A model generated the notes under the pieces. It did no database searches. It was not told where the DNA came from and was given only the letters and a program-made list of their open reading frames with translations. A stretch of DNA of 64,000 nt. It comes from Diphasiastrum complanatum. Taxonomy: Eukaryota; Streptophyta; Lycopodiopsida; Lycopodiales; Lycopodiaceae. The translations under genes were made by a program, and so were the position numbers. Shown here one piece after another: positions 33,213 to 45,154 of the stretch. The stretch is taken from positions 13,343,837-13,407,836 of the forward strand of contig CM055095.1 of assembly GCA_029204225.1 (NCBI GenBank). Reading direction: 5' to 3'. The stretch's first letter is position 1. Each line of letters opens with the position of its first letter.

Positions 33213-33317
33213 GAATGACCTAATCTTCTTTTTCAACCTATTCCAATGCACAAAGCACTCCTTTGAACAACAACAAATATTTTCAAAAGAGAAATCCTAA
33301 GGTACTCTACAATTGTT

Positions 33318-34864
33318 ATGGATTGTCCTTACAATCCAAACTATCCACCAGAGATGGTCTCCCCATCTACCGAACAGGCTCGATTTAATAGATATTCTAG
33401 GATGAAATCCCAAGTCCAAGAGCCATCCACCAACCCATTTGACAGTTGGGAACCCATGCGTTTTGAAGCTCCATACGATCGACCACATTTTCATGCTGCA
33501 AAATCTTTACATGCACGAGCTCATTTAAACGGAGCTTTTGCATAATGTTTTGCATACTGAAAAACTTACTCCAAAGTTCGATTTACCTAAGTACGACGGT
33601 AACACTGATCCTCAAATATTTCTTCAAGTCTTTGAGAATGCATGTGATGTCTATGGCGAGACATCACCAGACGCCATGGTATAGCTCTTCTCGATGACCA
33701 TGATCGATCAAGCACGAGAATGGTTTTTTAACCTTGATTGTGAAGATAAATGAGATTGGTCACTCTTGAAGGAGGCATTTATCAAACACTTCAAGCCATT
33801 TTGCTTGATCAAAAGTCCTTTTGTCAAGTTAAGTAATTTGGTTCCTCGTTGGACTCCCACGCTGGATATGACATGAACTTTGTTCCAATGATGAATACAC
33901 ATCATTGAAACAAGCCATTTCTAATGCCATTCAAGAGGAAGACGAGGGCTCAGATGTCGATGAGCCGCGTGAACAGAGAGCACATCGTGCTATCCAAGAA
34001 GCTCGACCAAACGAGAATACACGAGAACAGTTGTGGAAAACACAGATGGAGTTGCTTAACCAACAACACCAACAACAGATGGAGAAACTCACGAAAGAGT
34101 TTCAAAACACTCTTAAGTCTATCCAGAGTTTGATGCTAGGTCAGTTACCCACTGGCCAAATCCACCATAGATGAGAGAACACATGGTGCCCTCACTTTCG
34201 AGGTGCACACACTGGTAATGAATGCCCTTCATACCAACCGGTCCCAGATGCTTCATTGATCAAATGTGACATTTGCGACTTTATGGGCCATACGTCTCTC
34301 TATTGCTATTATAATCCGAGGAACCAGCCTCACAACCAGTCAGGGAGACATTATCAACCTCCTAGACACCAGTTTGTTTTGCAAAATCAAAATCAGCCCT
34401 ATCCATCTCGAAACAACCAAGTCCATATACAAGAGTTGCCCAGACAATCTCGACATGAACCTCAACCACAACTGACGCTCTTAGGACCACCTCCAAATGG
34501 ACAACCTGATCTAGGAACACAAAAGCATAGACACCCTCGAGAATTTGCACAGACACATCTTGTAGAAAACTCCTATGATCACTCATATCATCATGATGCA
34601 ACACTTCCATCTGTTAGTTCTCAACAATATCCAACCGACAACTCATGCTCGTGCAAATGGGATGAGTATTCCACACCACCGGAAAATACAGCACAGCTAG
34701 CCATCCAAGAAGGTTATGCTATTGCCACAGGCCCAATGAACAACCACTGTTTTATTTGTGGCGAAACTGGCCACTTCATGGTTGACTATAAAGTTAAGAA
34801 CCAATACCATGCGGAGTGCCCAGACTGTGTTCGCAAACACAGTTTCAAAGATTGCCCTAAATAA
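33318..34864 (+). pseudogene. Ty3/gypsy gag with CCHC finger (plus)
   Basis: Plus strand: NPNYPPEMVSPSTEQARFNR, KSQVQEPSTNPFDSWEPMRF, then FDLPKYDGNTDPQIFLQVFE, NACDVYGETSPDAMV, EWFFNLD, AISNAIQEEDEGSDVDEPRE, ELLNQQHQQQMEKLTKEFQN and, at 34256-34864, a His/Pro/Gln-rich region with zinc finger CFICGETGHFMVDY (last Cys lost) and CPDCVRKHSFKDC. Multiple stops and frameshifts. Same lineage as 29820-31531 in opposite orientation. Confidence 0.88.
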
Positions 34865-34990
34865 TCTAACAGGATCCTTCCAGCATGTCATATAGCATCA
34901 AAACTTGTTAGAGTTCTAACTAGAGCACAATGCCAACAACAAGAACAACATCAAAACATTGCAAAATCAACTGACCCACATGGAAGCCAC

Positions 34991-35479
34991 TTGACAACTT
35001 CCACTTTACCCAAAGAATACCCAAACCCAAACAAGGAACAAAGGAGATACAAAGAATTTCGAGATGAGTTTTTGCGAGAGGAAGAACATACGAAAAGTTT
35101 GTTATCCGCTCAGATCCCTGACAAAGAGCAATCCCTACAGGGACTTGAAGTCTTTTCTGACCTCCTGCAAGCTCAACTCACTATGCCATTCCATAGTGTG
35201 CTAAAATCTTTCACCGAGCTTCAACAATATATCCATCATAGTTTTCAGCTGCCTACTATTCTTGATGAACAGCGGAAAACAGAAGAGATTCTTGAAATTC
35301 TCCAGATTCCTATGAATCTGCTGAATATAGGTGTTGCTAAGGGGACTAGCATCACCTTGCCTTTGTTCTATAAAGACTATCCTGCAGTATTTGCTATCCT
35401 TGATAGCGGATCAGGCGTAAATATAATGGCTTTGTCCTTGGCAAAGTCATGGGGCTTCCATACCCTCAATCAACCATGA
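34991..35479 (+). pseudogene. Gypsy protease region
   Basis: An open stretch of 162 codons ending in LFYKDYPAVFAILDSGSGVN, a retropepsin active site (DSG). Upstream it carries YKEFRDEFLREEEHTKSLLS and LQGLEVFSDLLQAQLTMPFH. The protease fold's second half (35480-35600, with a decayed HTYKLLLGTPWL-type block) is out of frame. Confidence 0.75.
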
Positions 35480-36355
35480 TCTAAACTTTGCATGGCTAAT
35501 CAACGAGTTACCGACCCTGCTGGTCATTTAACAAATATTAAGGTTCGAATAGCAGGTGTCAAATTTGTGATCGATTGTTCATCTTAGACATACTTATAAA
35601 CTCCTTCTTGGTACACCCTGGCTTCAAATGGCAAGTTTTGTCCAAGATTGAAAGCATAGCAAAATCACCTTTGGCAATCACGACAAACGAGTCACTGTCG
35701 ACTCAACTGGCCATGTCAAGCCCGCTAAAGTTTATGATGATTGGTCATCAACAACATATGACGAATCAGATAGTGTCCCGATCCAACCCAAAGGCCATTA
35801 TACGATATCCACGGACATAATCAATTGGGGATAGGCACTAGCCACTGTGGACTGTGCTGATTCCAATCGATGTCATATCGAAACCGCTGCAGAAGCTGTG
35901 GATATTCTCCCATCTTCTACAGACATTGATACACCCATCATCCCACTTATGATGATTGACCCGATTCCTATAGCGTGGTGCCCAGGAGAACCTAGCATCT
36001 CTATAGCCCATGTTTCCGAAGAAGGTATTCTTTCCATGGATGATGCTGAAATGACGGATGAACATATAATCCTTTATCTAGATGCCCAACGTTATCCACA
36101 AAAGCAATTCCTTAGGAGATCAAGTCAGCAGGGCCGTTGGCTCATGTCCAACTGACGTCCAATGTACCCAACACACAATTGTATAGGCCCAAACCCAAAG
36201 TATACACATGGGATGTGTATCCAGACGAAGTTTGGAATACAATCGATGATGACATGATAAGTGAGGCAACTACCCCGCCCACTCAAAACCCACAAAAACC
36301 TCGGTTACAAAAAAATAAAATTATCGATACAAAATTAACCGAGCGTCAAAAATAG
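35480..36355 (+). pseudogene. Spacer between protease and RT of plus gypsy
   Basis: Several open segments (35847-36155 ending ITLYLD-like and QRYPQKQFLRRSSQ; 36137-36355) without a known domain. Their place matches 2888-3700 of the first gypsy, so they are probably a lineage-specific linker. Confidence 0.5.
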
Positions 36356-37463
36356 ATGTGTGAGAAGCTTAAGCAGCCGATTAAGCCCTTGTCTAAAGCA
36401 ACAGAAACCAAACCATCAGACCAAGCTTCCACATCCGGTAGTGACTCAACACAGATGATTTCCAAAGTTCCAGAAAACTTTGTGGAACCACCTTTCGATC
36501 TCCCAAGAAAATTTAAAGATATCACACTGGATGACGTTGTTATCCAGTTACCGCAGCCACACCGAAAACCTACACCAGGTTCCAACTCCTTTGAAGGACC
36601 AGCTAAAACGATGTCGTTAGACCTTAAAGATCCTGACGAGGAGACGGAACGAATAGTTCATGTTGGTGCACACCTTTCGGCCGAACAACTTTCTGATCTA
36701 GAAACTTTACTTCGCAAACAGGGATGTATTTGCATGGAACTATACAGAAATGAAAGGAATTTTGCCTGAAGTCGTGGTTCATACGATTCTTTTAGAAGAC
36801 AACGCTAAGCCTATTCAGGCTAAACCTTACAGAGGTAACTCTGTCTATCATGAGAGAATTGATGAAGATATTAAGAAATTGCTAGATGTTGGGTTCATTT
36901 ATGAAGTCCAACATACTGATTGGGTATCACCCATTGTAGTTGTACCCAAGAAAAACGGAAAACTTTGTATCTGTGTCGATCTCAAGAACCTTAATGTGGT
37001 TACGAAGAAAGACCATTTTCCCTTGTCTTTAACGACCCAAATCTTAGAGAAAATGGTAGGAGCTGAAGCTTTCAGCTTCTTGGATGGATTCAGCAATTAT
37101 TTTCTTGTTAAAATAGCCCCTGAAGATAAACATAAAATGGCCTTTGCAACATAGAACGAGGTTTATGCTTATAATGTCATGCCTTTTGGCTTATGCAACG
37201 CTCCTTGAACATTTCAGAGGGTCATGCAACTGGCCTTCCAAGACCTGTTACATCAGATTGTCGAAATTTATCTCGACGATCTAGGTGTACATTCCTCAGC
37301 CGCTACACACCTTGATTCACTGGAGAAAATCTTCATTCGTTGCCATAGATTTGGAATTTTTCTAAACCCTGATAAGTGTCAAATCTGGGTCACCTATGAG
37401 GTGGTACTCGGACATATAATTTCAAAGGACGGTATTTCTACCGATCTTAAAAAATCAAGGTAA
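36356..37463 (+). pseudogene. Ty3/gypsy reverse transcriptase
   Basis: Pre-RT acidic segment (ERIVHVGAHLSAEQLSDLET), then the RT: LLDVGFIYEVQHTDWVSPIV, VPKKNGKLCICVDLKNLNVV, AEAFSFLDGFSNYFLVKIAP, YNVMPFGLCNAP, the catalytic YLDD in VEIYLDDLGVHS, and LGHIISKDGISTDLKK. Stops near 37154 and 37209 and a shift near 36750 break it. It is well preserved otherwise and useful as the type sequence for the other gypsies here. Confidence 0.9.
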
Positions 37464-38247
37464 TAGTTGAAATGCCCTTACCTGCAACAGTGAAGGAAGT
37501 GTATGTCTTCCTCGGTCACACAAGTTATTATCACATCTTTATAATTGATTTTGTCGGCAAGGCACGTCGCGTTTATTTAGTTGTGGTAGATCCTCGCTGG
37601 ACCAAAGAACGAATTAAAGCCTTTGAGGAGTTGAAAACAGCCCTTACCACGGCACCAATACTCCGCTCGCCAGACTACACAAAAGAGTTCCATGTGCATA
37701 CTGATGCAAGTAAGTATGCATTGGAGGTCTTCTTGCACAACCGGACGAGTATGGCAAGGATTTCCCAATACGTTTCTTGAGCAGGCAGCTGGTGCCTACT
37801 GAAGGAAACTATACAACCACTAAGCGAGAAGCATTAGCGATGGTCTATGTTGTTCAACAACTAAGACATTATCTACTAGGCCAGACCTTTGCCTTCTACA
37901 CCGACCATCAAGCCCTATTATATATTGCTAATAAATCTTGTAAAATGGGACGTATAGCTCGATGGCTGTTGATATTAGAAGAATTTAATTTTCGCATAGT
38001 CGTTCGGAAAGGAACCCAACATTTCATAGCGGATCACCTTTCCCGGCTCCCTAATGCTGAAAAAGCAACTGCACCAATCAACGACGATCTTCCTGATGCA
38101 TGTCTTTTTCAGATTGATGCTACACCCTTATGGGATGAGGAGATCACTCAGTTTCTAATGACAGGCAGACTCAAAGAAGGCCTAAATATGGCTGCAAAAA
38201 GAATTTTTTTGCTTAAAGCGGTGCCCTTTCAATTAATAGCCGGATAA
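37464..38247 (+). pseudogene. Ty3/gypsy RNase H
   Basis: FLGHTSYYHIFIIDF, then EFHVHTDASKYALEVFLHNR (first catalytic Asp), a frameshift near 37770, then REALAMVYVVQQLRHYLLGQ, FYTDHQALLYIANKSCKMGR, QHFIADHLSRLPNAEKA and the linker DDLPDACLFQIDATPLWDEE. One frameshift and one stop. Confidence 0.88.
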
Positions 38248-39000
38248 CTTTACAAAAGGGACGTTGACGATATTATCTGACGATGTGCTTATGAATAAGA
38301 GATATGACCTATCATATCTCAGGCTCATGAGGGCATTGGCGGCAGTCACTTCTCTGCTGAAGCGACAACTAAAATTATCCTTCGAGCAGGCTTGTGGTGG
38401 CCATCCTTATTAAGGACACATTTGCTGTCATTAAAACATGTGATGTCTGTTAGAGAGCCAAGAAAAATACAAAAGTAGACTTCACACCTTTAACTCTCAT
38501 TATAGAAGGCGAAGCCTTCCATAAGTGGGAAATTGACTACGGTTGGACCAATCAGCCCAGCAGCGAAACATACCCAAGCCCATTATATCCTAATAGCCAT
38601 AGATTACGCCACTAAGTAGGTTGAGGCTCGGGCAACAAAGGACGCCAACGCAAAGACTGTAGTGCATTTTTTTTACGAAAACATTATTACACATTTTGGT
38701 TGTCTTATAGAGCTAGTTAGTGATCACGACACGCACTTTTTAAATACTGTTATTGATAATTTGTACCATTACCTTGTAGTTCACTGGAAGAGTACACCAT
38801 ACTATCCTAGATGTAATGGCCAGGCTGAATCAACTAACAAGACGATATGTAAGATATTGACAAAGATAGTTGAAACTAGTCACTCTGATTGGGAAATGAA
38901 ACACTTCTCAGCTATCTGGGCTTACCGCACCACCCCAAAGAAAGCCACTAGATGGGTTACACCATTCCATCTAGTGTATGGTCAAGAGGCGGTAATGTCG
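38248..39000 (+). pseudogene. Ty3/gypsy integrase, 3'-truncated
   Basis: A decayed zinc region (AHEGIGGSHFSAEATTKIIL, GLWWPSLL), then the core from 38662: HFGCLIELVSDHDTHFLNTV, STPYYPRCNGQAESTNKTIC, TSHSDWEMKHFSAIWAYRTT, FHLVYGQEAVM. Homology stops at about 39000, where unrelated T-rich sequence begins. C-terminal domain and LTR are missing. Confidence 0.88.
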
Positions 39001-39593
39001 TCGTCAACGGTGGTCATCTACGACAATATTACGAGGAGTTGTTTTTTGTTGACCCAATTTAACACTTTCCCTAGTATATATTCTATATTTTTATTTTTAT
39101 TTTCTATTTCCTTGCTTGTTATTCTCTTTCTGCATGCCTATTTTTAACCTCTTTTCTCGTTTATAATTCATACCTGTACTTATTTACTTTCTATGCATTT
39201 TTTTTTTCTATTGTTTTTATTCATTTTGACTTTTTTTCTTTATCCTACATGGCATTCCTTAAAAGGTCTTTTTGATATTGAGAACTCCTCTAATGGAGCA
39301 GATTAAAAAGCAGAATAGGCATTTGTTTTAAAAACAAAATTTGGTGCACACATGTTTGTCATGAATGTTCTAGGTCAACAAATGATAGGCTACACCATAT
39401 GAAAAAGATTCTCACACTTTAGGCCCATCTCATTTTTGCTTGTCTGGTATCTCAATATTCCCAATTAAACATACAATCATTCATTGAGATACACCTTTTC
39501 CATAAGAACTTCTACACTGAGCCACAGTCATTTTTTCCCCTGAAGTTTCTCACTTCCATCACATAGCTCCCCTCCATACTGAGTTTTTGTCAG
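39001..39593. other. T-rich spacer with one MITE end
   Basis: No gene. It contains a fragment of the small inverted-repeat element (39252-39295). Confidence 0.45.
39252..39295. mobile_element. Terminal fragment of the 10.3-kb MITE family
   Basis: TTAAAAGGTCTTTTTGATAT followed by GAGAACTCCTCTAATG matches the right terminal repeat of 10334-10712. The other end is absent. Confidence 0.5.
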
Positions 39594-40072
39594 ATATCAA
39601 CCGATGCGTTTCTATCATATCTCAACCGACGGGTTCTATCAAATCTCAACCGGAGCCCTGTCTTAGATCTCAACCGAAGCGGTTCTGTCAAATCTCAACT
39701 AGAGCCTTGTCTCAGATCTCAACCGACGAGTTCTATCAAATCTCAACCGAATCCTTGTCTCAAATATCGATGGAAGCGTTTATGTCAAATCTCGACCGAA
39801 GCGTTTCTGTCAAATCTCGACTGGAGCAGTTCTGTCAAATCTCGACCGGAGCATTTCTGTCAAATCTCGACCGGAGCGCTTTTGTCAGATCTCGACCGGA
39901 GCACTCTGTCAAATCTCAACCGAAGCACTCTATCAGATCTCGCCCGGAGCACTCTGTCAGATCTCGACCAAAGCACTCTATCAGATCTCGACCGGAGCAC
40001 TCTGTCTCAAATCTCGACCAAAGCACTCTATCAGATCTCGACCGGAGCTACTCACTCAAATCTCGACCAGCG
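39594..40072. repeat. 24-25-bp tandem array
   Basis: About 19 units such as CAGATCTCGACCGGAGCACT plus CTGT, with the core ATCTCGACCG(A/G). Same core as 31755-32490 and 53397-53745, with different flanks. Upstream of an LTR-like end and PBS at 41055, so it may lie in an LTR. Confidence 0.92.
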
Positions 40073-41054
40073 ATCCCAAATTCAAAATTTCACGAACTGG
40101 CACGTCACATCTTGCCTGAAACCAGACGATGACATCCATAAATGCCATCACCCCGACGCCATTCACACCTCAGCGAAGTACAAATTCTGGCATTTCTTAC
40201 GACAATCTGCTGGCGATCTTCTTGCTCCTGTGCACGATCCTGGTGCTCTGTTGTTCCTTGCATCTGTCATTGTTTCCATACCACCTCCACTGACTATCAA
40301 CCATCATCGTTTGTTTACCATTGAGAACGCCATTACCAAACATCTCCAAACCTAACATCGCCGGCAGAATACACATCAAATTGCAACTTGTCGCATGCTG
40401 AGGAGTAGTGTCACACGAGCATTCATCACACTCCCGTTACACTATTGAATATAACATCATCAACATAAAAAACTTGTTTTTTCCTTCCAGTTCACTCCCC
40501 ACCTCCATACATCCATTTCCACTTATACCCACCTTCCCCACATCTCCATCCTTCAACGTCTCCACCTTTTCCGCTCTCCGAACTTATACCTTCCATCTTC
40601 TTACTCAACCACATTCCGTTACCATCCTTCATTCCACAACATACTTCGCTTTCCACACATCTTCCACTTCGTCCTTGCACACACACCTCCGCTTTCACAC
40701 CCTTTACCTTCCATCTTCTTTAACCAATCTCATTCCTTCACAACCCTTTCCTTCCGACTCCTTATGCGAAAACATGCTTTTGGTGTTTTACATCCCTTTT
40801 GTCCCTTGGTTGTTCGCTCTCTCTGATGGTGGTCGCCACTATATAACTACTATATTGAGAAGCATTCCTCAGCAGTTGGAGCATTCTGTTTATTGTAGAT
40901 CAGTTGTCCAAAGTCTATTATAGATCGCCATTGAAGCCTTCACCAGGGTGCACGAATTGGATAGCACCATCATATGTACTGGTTTTATTTATTAGATTTT
41001 CAGATTCACGTTATTGTCTCTTGTCTATGCTGAATTCAATTGTCAATTATAATA
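40073..41054 (+). repeat. LTR-like region ending at a PBS
   Basis: No gene. It includes a G-poor, pyrimidine-rich block (40484-40745). It ends AATTATAATA just before a PBS-like TGGTATCAAAGC. The left border is unknown. Confidence 0.4.
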
Positions 41055-41066
41055 TGGTATCAAAGC
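41055..41066 (+). other. PBS-like sequence
   Basis: TGGTATCAAAGC, one change from the initiator-Met PBS. The element it belonged to is cut off within about 20 bp by a minus-strand gypsy integrase. Confidence 0.5.
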
Positions 41067-41069
41067 TTA

Positions 41070-42690
41070 CCTTATTCACTTGACAAGGAATACATTCCTG
41101 CACATGTGTGTATATAGCTTTCTTCATACGAGCCCATTTGGATAGTTTTCGGATGGTTTGATATGTCTTCAAAATTCCACTATGCCCAACACTAGGAGAT
41201 GAGTGTAGCTCATACAATACTTGTGGTATGAATTTGGATTTAGGGGCAACCACGACTCTAGAATTGTCAAACAACAATATTTGTCCCTGCTTCCTATAAC
41301 GGGGATGAACAATTGAGTTGGAGTCTTGAGATTCCTCCCAAAGCTCTTTCAAGTCTGAATCCTCCATATATTCCGCTTGAATGTCTTTTATCCAATCTGC
41401 ACTTAATGCAGTTATTGCGAAAATTGTGCCGAATCTCAAATTTGACCACAACATTCTGTGCTCTTCTGTTAGAGAATGATCCAAAATTTCATTTTGATGT
41501 TCCACCAAGTATGCCGGATATTCTCTATAGATTTCGAAGATGCATTCATCTGTAAAGACCATATTCTAGATAATGCATCTGCAACTACATTGTCCTTTCC
41601 TTTAAGATATTCAATGTTAAAATCATAAGATTGAACCTATGATAGCCACCTCTTCTACTTATCATTTGATCGTTTTTGGCTCAAGAAATATTTCAAACTA
41701 GGATGGTCACTTTAATCAAAAATTTAGAACCATATAAGTAGTGTCACCATTTCTTGAGGGCATGCACAATCACCAACATCTCCTTATCATGAGTAGGATA
41801 TGACGCTTCCTTGTCAGTGAGTTTCCTACTTTCATAGGCGATGACTCCATCTGATTGACTCAAAATAGCTCCCAACCCTGTGCCACTGGCATCCACTATA
41901 ACCACGAAAGGTAAGTTGAAGTTGGGCTGCACTCGTAAAGGAGCCATTACCAACGATTCCTTAAGAGCTTCAAAAGCCAGCTGAGTTCCCTCATTCCATT
42001 CAAACTTATCCTTTCTCAAAAGATGGGTAAGCGGTGCTGCCACTTTTGAGAAGTCCTGAATGAATCTTCTATAATAGGATGCTAAACCCTGGATGTTTCG
42101 CATGCTCTTCCATGTTCCTGCTATATATCAGGATGTCGTCAAAGAATACCAACACAAATAAATAAAGATAAGGTTCAAAAATCCTATTCATAAGAGCTTG
42201 AAAAGTGACAGGAGCATTAGTTAATCCAAAGGACAACTTTGAGTTCATAATGTCCCCTGTCTGGTCAGAAAGCTGTTTTATGTTGATCCTCTTCTTTGAC
42301 CTTAATCTGGTGGTATCTTGATCGTAGATCTATTTTTGAAAAGACGTTGGCTCCCTTTAAAGCATCCAACAAATCATCCAATCTAGGGATTGGATATCTA
42401 TTTTTTATGGTCACTTTGTTAAGAGCTCGATAATCAATACACATCCTGAACGTTCCATCCTTCTTCTTATCCAGCAACAAGGGAGAGGCAAAAGGTGATT
42501 TACTTTGAACAATAAATTCTTGTGATAGTAACTCCTGAACTAGTTTATGGAATTCTTCTTTTTCAGCCTTTGATAATCTGTAAGGTAGTAAATTGACCGG
42601 TTTAGTCCCCGATTCCAATTCAATGGGATGGTCCACAAATCTGGTAGGAGGTTCCCCTTTGGGTAAAGTTAAAATTTTGATAGAGTCTAG
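41070..42690 (-). pseudogene. Ty3/gypsy pol (RT, RNase H, integrase zinc finger)
   Basis: Minus strand. RT at 42265-42636 ([75 protein letters not shown]). The palm is in other frames at 42110-42260. RNase H at 41744-42103 ([56 protein letters not shown]). Integrase H2C2 finger at 41070-41200 (HSSPSVGHSGILKTYQTIRK ... CIPCQ). The motifs are of chromovirus type, distinct from the 33-39 kb gypsy. Frameshifts near 42105, 42260 and 41600-41740; the integrase core is missing. Confidence 0.87.
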
Positions 42691-42964
42691 TGTAGTATGC
42701 AGATCGCATCACACAATCACCATAGCCACTCCTCACAAGCTCTCAAAGATGGCACAACAAAAATCTTAAGGTCAAAGGTGATTGTAGCAACGTCTGGAGT
42801 GTCCAAAAGATGTTATGCATGTCCTGCTACTCTGTACTTGACTCACACTCAAGCACACCAACAAACCACCAGGTTTGACTCACAAAGTATCATGCAGACA
42901 CAATGCTCATATAGAGAGTCTACCATACGGTTGTAAAGTTGACTCAGGTGCACCTAGTGTGCCC
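42691..42964. other. Short spacer, nothing recognised
   Basis: Sequence between the minus gypsy pol and the chromovirus LTR. Its start (leader of the RT frame) is likely still gypsy. Confidence 0.3.
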
Positions 42965-43846
42965 TGTAAGACTCTAAGGGGTGATGCTCCCTAAGGTCCC
43001 AGAGCAAGTTAGAACGTCAAGGACTGAGCCTCCGACCTGTGGTGAGCCAGTCAAGTAGTCACAAGTCATGAGCTAGCTCTGGAGCTCGAGTCATGGCCTA
43101 GTCAGGAAGCAAGTTGATTCTGCTGCCCGGACGGCTCCCGGGACCCATGTTCGGGAGCTAGACTGATTCTGCCAGGCTTGCCAGGCTTAATCAGCAAAAT
43201 AAAAACTAAGTCCCAAAAAGCGTGCTTTACCAGAAAGCACTATGTTTCAGAACAGAGGGGGTGCGTCGAATCACAGCAGAACTATAGGGGGAGTCCGGCA
43301 GACAGAAACTTGGGTAGCTCAACCAGCGCCAGGAATCCAGTCGCCAGGTCTCAGCTCCCTCTACCAGCACGAGCCAGGCACAATGCCCAGCACGTGTTGG
43401 TGGCCCCGAGACCGGTCAGTCTATGTATGAATGTAACCTCTTCCAAATCTAATAAAGTTGATCCTTGGGGATGATTACCATTTCGGTTTCACCTCCGGGA
43501 CTGGTCCAAGTGGAAGGACCCTTACTACAACCTTTTTGTGTCGCTGGCGCCTAAGGGTCCCTGTCATCGACATGGGGCTTGCCGCTATGCCAATTGGTCA
43601 GTTTGGCGACCACTATGCCTTGCGTTTCATGTGTGGCTTGTCTTTACCTTTGGTTACCTTTTGGGGACAGATTCTGAGTTGGCTTTCGGGTTGGTTGGGA
43701 TTCCAGTTTTCTTAAGTCTGAATGGTTAAGCTTGTTACATTTCTGAACTGGCTTTTACGTAAGTGCATGATTGATGAATGTTAGACTTAAGCGCATGTTG
43801 GGGAAACCGCTCAAGTACCAGTGCCCTTTGAGGCGCCGGCGCAACA
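42965..43846 (+). repeat. 5' LTR of chromovirus (about 882 bp)
   Basis: Begins TGTAAGACTCTAAGGGG and ends GGCGCAACA, followed by a 2-bp spacer and a perfect PBS. The right border is firm. The left is chosen as a TG start of the usual chromovirus type and has no second LTR to confirm it. Confidence 0.6.
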
Positions 43847-43848
43847 TG

Positions 43849-43860
43849 TGGTATCAGAGC
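43849..43860 (+). other. Primer-binding site, initiator tRNA-Met
   Basis: TGGTATCAGAGC, unmutated, two bases after the LTR. Confidence 0.88.
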
Positions 43861-43936
43861 TGACTAGCCGGTCAGCTACGCAGGTCTCACAGGGATGGCC
43901 ACATTTTGGGATTTGTCAGAACAACCATTGCGCAAG

Positions 43937-44322
43937 GTGCTGCCCACAATGTAAGCACGAGTGCGTCCACAGCCGGGGTGGTCGGCAGAACGGGGGACTT
44001 GATGAGTCAAAGTACTGCCCTCGAGGTGTAAGCACGGTCAGTTCTCGCGGTTCGGGCCTGGCGCTGTCTGCACGTAGGACGGATGAGACAAAGTGCTGCC
44101 TAGGTAGGTGAAAGCAAGGTCTGTACCTTGTGGGGTGCGGGGCGACATATTCGAACTGTACGGGTTAACCATTGATACAGAGATGCTGCTCGAATTCGGG
44201 TGTAAAGCACAGATGGTTAGCTGCCGGTGCGGGATAGCTGCCGATCGTTTAGCTATAAGGGCTATCGACCAAAAAGTGGTGGGGTGTGACTGAGGCAATG
44301 TGCTGCTTAATGGTGAAAGCAC
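43937..44322 (+). repeat. Five repeated stem-loop motifs in chromovirus leader
   Basis: GTGCTGCC ... GTAAGCACG recurs at 43937-43958, 44012-44035, 44093-44117, 44183-44210 and 44300-44322. The arms GTGCT and AGCAC can pair; surrounding words such as GATGAG(T/A)CAAAGT and GCACGGTC also recur, so this is a degenerate tandem repeat of roughly 75-115 bp. Confidence 0.75.
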
Positions 44323-44560
44323 GGATGGTTGGATGGATGTTTCCCCATGGGCTAATTCTGTGATAGATTTGTGTGGGCATGGCTAGGCAAAGGTCCTACG
44401 TCCGGTCTCAAGGGGAATGTGACTTGAGAGGGATCCTCTGTTTAGGTTTGGCTGGTATGTTCGTTTGTGGTGTGCTTGCCTGGACCTGAATTATCCCTGA
44501 CTACTTGTTTTGATCCAGGTGATCTGATCTAGTTGGGAGTTGTGAGAGGAGCTTACATTT

Positions 44561-45154
44561 ATGAGTGGACGACACACAAGTATGGAAAGGAACTTCCATG
44601 GGGCAACCCCCAAGACTGGTTCAAGATTGTTATTCTTATCTGGAAAGATCGCGAGGAGGAAGTCAGATTTCATGATCGACTCCGGAGCTTCACATAACTA
44701 TATCTCAAGGAGCGTAGTGGAACAATTCAGCTTGCCAACCAGGAATGTTACATCTACTCTCAAGGTAGAAACAGCGAAGGGAGCACCAGATGCACACAAA
44801 GCGACATTGAACATCCCGGTGCAGATTGGAAGATGGAAGGCTAAACTTAGCTTTGTGATTTTAGAGATGGATGCCTTCGATGTGATTTTGGGCCTCCCTT
44901 GGTTAAATGAACACTGTATCGCAGTTTTGGGTAGGAGCTCAAACTTGGTCCTCTTGGATTACAAGGGACAAATCTGCGTGACAAAAGCCGTGCTCGGAGG
45001 AAATGCTAAGGATACCGATATTGAACAAAATCTGTTTGCAGCATTAGCAATGAAGGAAAAAGATCAAAGTGCTTTCTTTGCATCTGCCGAGAAGTCCCAG
45101 AAGAAAAAAGCGTGCGACAAGAAAACTTGCCAAAAGAAGTGGCAGATCTGCTAG
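44561..45154 (+). pseudogene. Chromovirus protease region
   Basis: An open frame of 197 codons: SDFMIDSGASHNYISRSVVE (retropepsin active site DSG), VQIGRWKAKLSFVIL, MDAFDVILGLPWLNEHCIAV, then a linker ending [13 protein letters not shown]. The gag core and zinc knuckle expected before it are missing; only about 700 bp of leader separates it from the PBS, so a 5' deletion is likely. Confidence 0.87.

Noticed and set aside
39587..40355. Plus-strand frames with SDLDRSTLS repeats
   Set aside because: They arise from the 24-25-bp array; open only because the unit lacks stops.
41055..41066. Complete retroelement starting at this PBS
   Set aside because: Only about 20 bp follow before an unrelated minus gypsy, so no body can be assigned.
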